Source: CAYNUJ01 sp964621225 (GTDB taxonomy: Bacteria; Bacteroidota; Ignavibacteria; Ignavibacteriales; Melioribacteraceae). Taken from it: DNA of 6,834 nt. The translations under genes were made by a program, and so were the position numbers. This document shows, piece after piece, positions 5,735 to 6,834 of this stretch. The notes beneath the pieces were generated by a model that was not told the origin of the DNA, did not search any database, and saw only the letters and a list, made by a program, of their open reading frames with translations. The stretch spans positions 1 to 6,834 of the forward strand of contig CAZULK010000142.1 in NCBI GenBank assembly GCA_964621225.1, read 5' to 3'. Position 1 is the stretch's first letter. Every line of letters starts with the position of its first letter.

Positions 5735-6726
5735 AACTTGTAGATAGATTTGATAGAGTTCATGATTATTTAAGGATTTCACTTACGGATAAGTGCAACT
5801 ATAAATGCATTTATTGCAATCCAAACAGTTTAAATGATCATAATTCACGGAAAGAACTTTTATCCTTCGAGGAATTATATCGCCTTGTTGAATTTTTTGC
5901 CGGTGAATTGGAATTCAAGAAATTCAGATTTACCGGAGGGGAACCATTGTTACGCAAAGGTGTTCTGGATTTCTTCCAAAGCATTAAGCCATTGAAAGAA
6001 AAATACAATTTTAAATTGGGGCTAACCACGAACGGATCGCTTCTTCAAGGGAAATGCAAATTACTTAAAGAATTAGGTATTGATTCTCTGAATATAAGTT
6101 TGGACAGTCTGAATGGACTGAAATTTAAGGAAATAACAAAATTAAATGAATTGAATAAAATTTTAGAAGTAATTCACGAAGCAATCGAGGCGGGGTATTC
6201 TCCACTTAAGGTAAATGCTGTAATAATAAAAGGAATAAATGATTCGGAAATTTTGAACTTTGTTAATTATTTCAAGAACAGGGATGTCAATCTTCGATTT
6301 ATTGAGTTTATGCCTTTCGGAAGTAACGAATGGGAAAGGAACGGGTTTATTAGTTACAAAAAAATTAAAGAAAAAGTAGAAGAAGAATTCGAATTACTTG
6401 AATTGAACAGTGATCCTAATGCGGTAGCAAAAGATTTTCAATTAGCCGGATTCCCTTGCAAGGTAAGTTTCATCAGTTCAATTTCGGAACATTTTTGTGG
6501 CAGTTGTAACAGAGTCCGCGTTTCATCTACCGGAAACTTCAGACTTTGCCTCTTTTCCGAGGGTGAACATGGAATCAATTTCAGAGATGAATTCAGAGCA
6601 GGTAAAAGTAATTCCGAAATCCGGGATAAGTTAATTTCTGCGATGCAATATAAATGGGAGAAACATCCCGATGCAGAAGAGTTAACGGGATTGATGGAAA
6701 ATAACATGATGACAATAGGTGGTTAA
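5731..6726 (+). CDS. moaA: GTP 3',8-cyclase MoaA
   Basis: A radical SAM enzyme that converts GTP to 3',8-cyclo-GTP, the first step of molybdenum cofactor synthesis, in the cytoplasm. At 331 residues it has normal family length. The SAM-binding [4Fe-4S] site is CNYKCIYC (Cys22, 26, 29), the SAM contact is TGGEP (68-72), and the second, GTP-binding cluster is Cys256, Cys259 and Cys273 in FCGSCNRVRVSSTGNFRLC. The protein ends in Gly-Gly (330-331), the conserved tail that inserts into the active site. All catalytic marks are present, so it should be active. Its ATG overlaps the preceding TGA and it is followed one base later by moaC. The product would feed MoaC and ultimately supply the Mo-bisMGD of ArrA encoded upstream. 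Confidence 0.97.
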   Translation: MKLVDRFDRVHDYLRISLTDKCNYKCIYCNPNSLNDHNSRKELLSFEELYRLVEFFAGELEFKKFRFTGGEPLLRKGVLDFFQSIKPLKEKYNFKLGLTTNGSLLQGKCKLLKELGIDSLNISLDSLNGLKFKEITKLNELNKILEVIHEAIEAGYSPLKVNAVIIKGINDSEILNFVNYFKNRDVNLRFIEFMPFGSNEWERNGFISYKKIKEKVEEEFELLELNSDPNAVAKDFQLAGFPCKVSFISSISEHFCGSCNRVRVSSTGNFRLCLFSEGEHGINFRDEFRAGKSNSEIRDKLISAMQYKWEKHPDAEELTGLMENNMMTIGG

Positions 6727-6727
6727 G

Positions 6728-6834
6728 ATGAATGAATTGACTCACGTGAACAAAAGCGGCAAAGCAAATATGGTCGATGTTTCATCGAAAGAAATTACTT
6801 TAAGAACTGCTACCGCTTATGCGGAGGTGAAAGT
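6728..6834 (+). CDS. moaC: Cyclic pyranopterin monophosphate synthase MoaC (5' end)
   Basis: The window closes after 35 complete codons. The visible N-terminus contains LTHVNKSGKANMVDVSSK, the characteristic start of MoaC (LTHxxxxGxAxMVDV), followed by an ITLRTATAYAEV segment matching the family. MoaC converts the MoaA product to cyclic pyranopterin monophosphate. ATG 6728 lies one base after the moaA stop, and AGGTGG at 6717-6722 inside moaA provides a ribosome site 5 bases upstream. The gene is truncated only by the window edge. Confidence 0.93.
   Translation, partial: MNELTHVNKSGKANMVDVSSKEITLRTATAYAEVK

Overview
The window is AT-rich, gene-dense and reads entirely on the + strand. It carries two linked modules. 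The first is a respiratory molybdoenzyme operon of the dissimilatory arsenate reductase (ArrAB) type. The second is the start of a molybdenum-cofactor (Moco) biosynthesis operon. A Tat-exported reductase, plus a possible outer-membrane protein ending just upstream, suggests a Gram-negative anaerobe. The base composition and protein character would fit the Ignavibacteriota / Bacteroidota-Chlorobi group, but that placement is an inference from style and not a measured result.

Region 1 (1-144) holds the last 27 codons of an unidentified gene. A promoter-like TATAAT and a strong GC hairpin follow, directly before the arrA ribosome binding site. Region 2 (145-3101) is arrA-arrB. arrA is interrupted by exactly 100 Ns, so it appears as two pieces in different frames. 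Both pieces belong to one gene, and the true missing stretch is probably nearer 450 bases. The RGRY motif places it with ArrA rather than the arsenite oxidase ArxA. arrB encodes the four-cluster ferredoxin partner. Region 3 (3109-4672) opens with a textbook intrinsic terminator, then a TorD-family chaperone gene and an overlapping gene for an unusual 20-cysteine iron-sulfur protein. No NrfD/PsrC-type membrane anchor (arrC) lies in the window.

Region 4 (4673-4895) is an intergenic leader with an 11-bp inverted repeat. It also has a terminator hairpin whose left arm can alternatively pair with an upstream segment, which is the layout of an attenuator or riboswitch expression platform. Region 5 (4896-6834) is a tightly coupled set: a cysteine-free carboxymuconolactone-decarboxylase-like protein, a single half-size CHR (chromate transporter family) protein, moaA, and the start of moaC. 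The genes overlap or abut.

Together the modules make biochemical sense. MoaA and MoaC begin Moco synthesis, the TorD-like chaperone would help load Moco into ArrA, and ArrA-ArrB would be exported folded through Tat to reduce its substrate in the periplasm. The least explained parts are the 20-Cys protein, the lone half CHR protein, and the conditional-terminator leader before the Moco operon.
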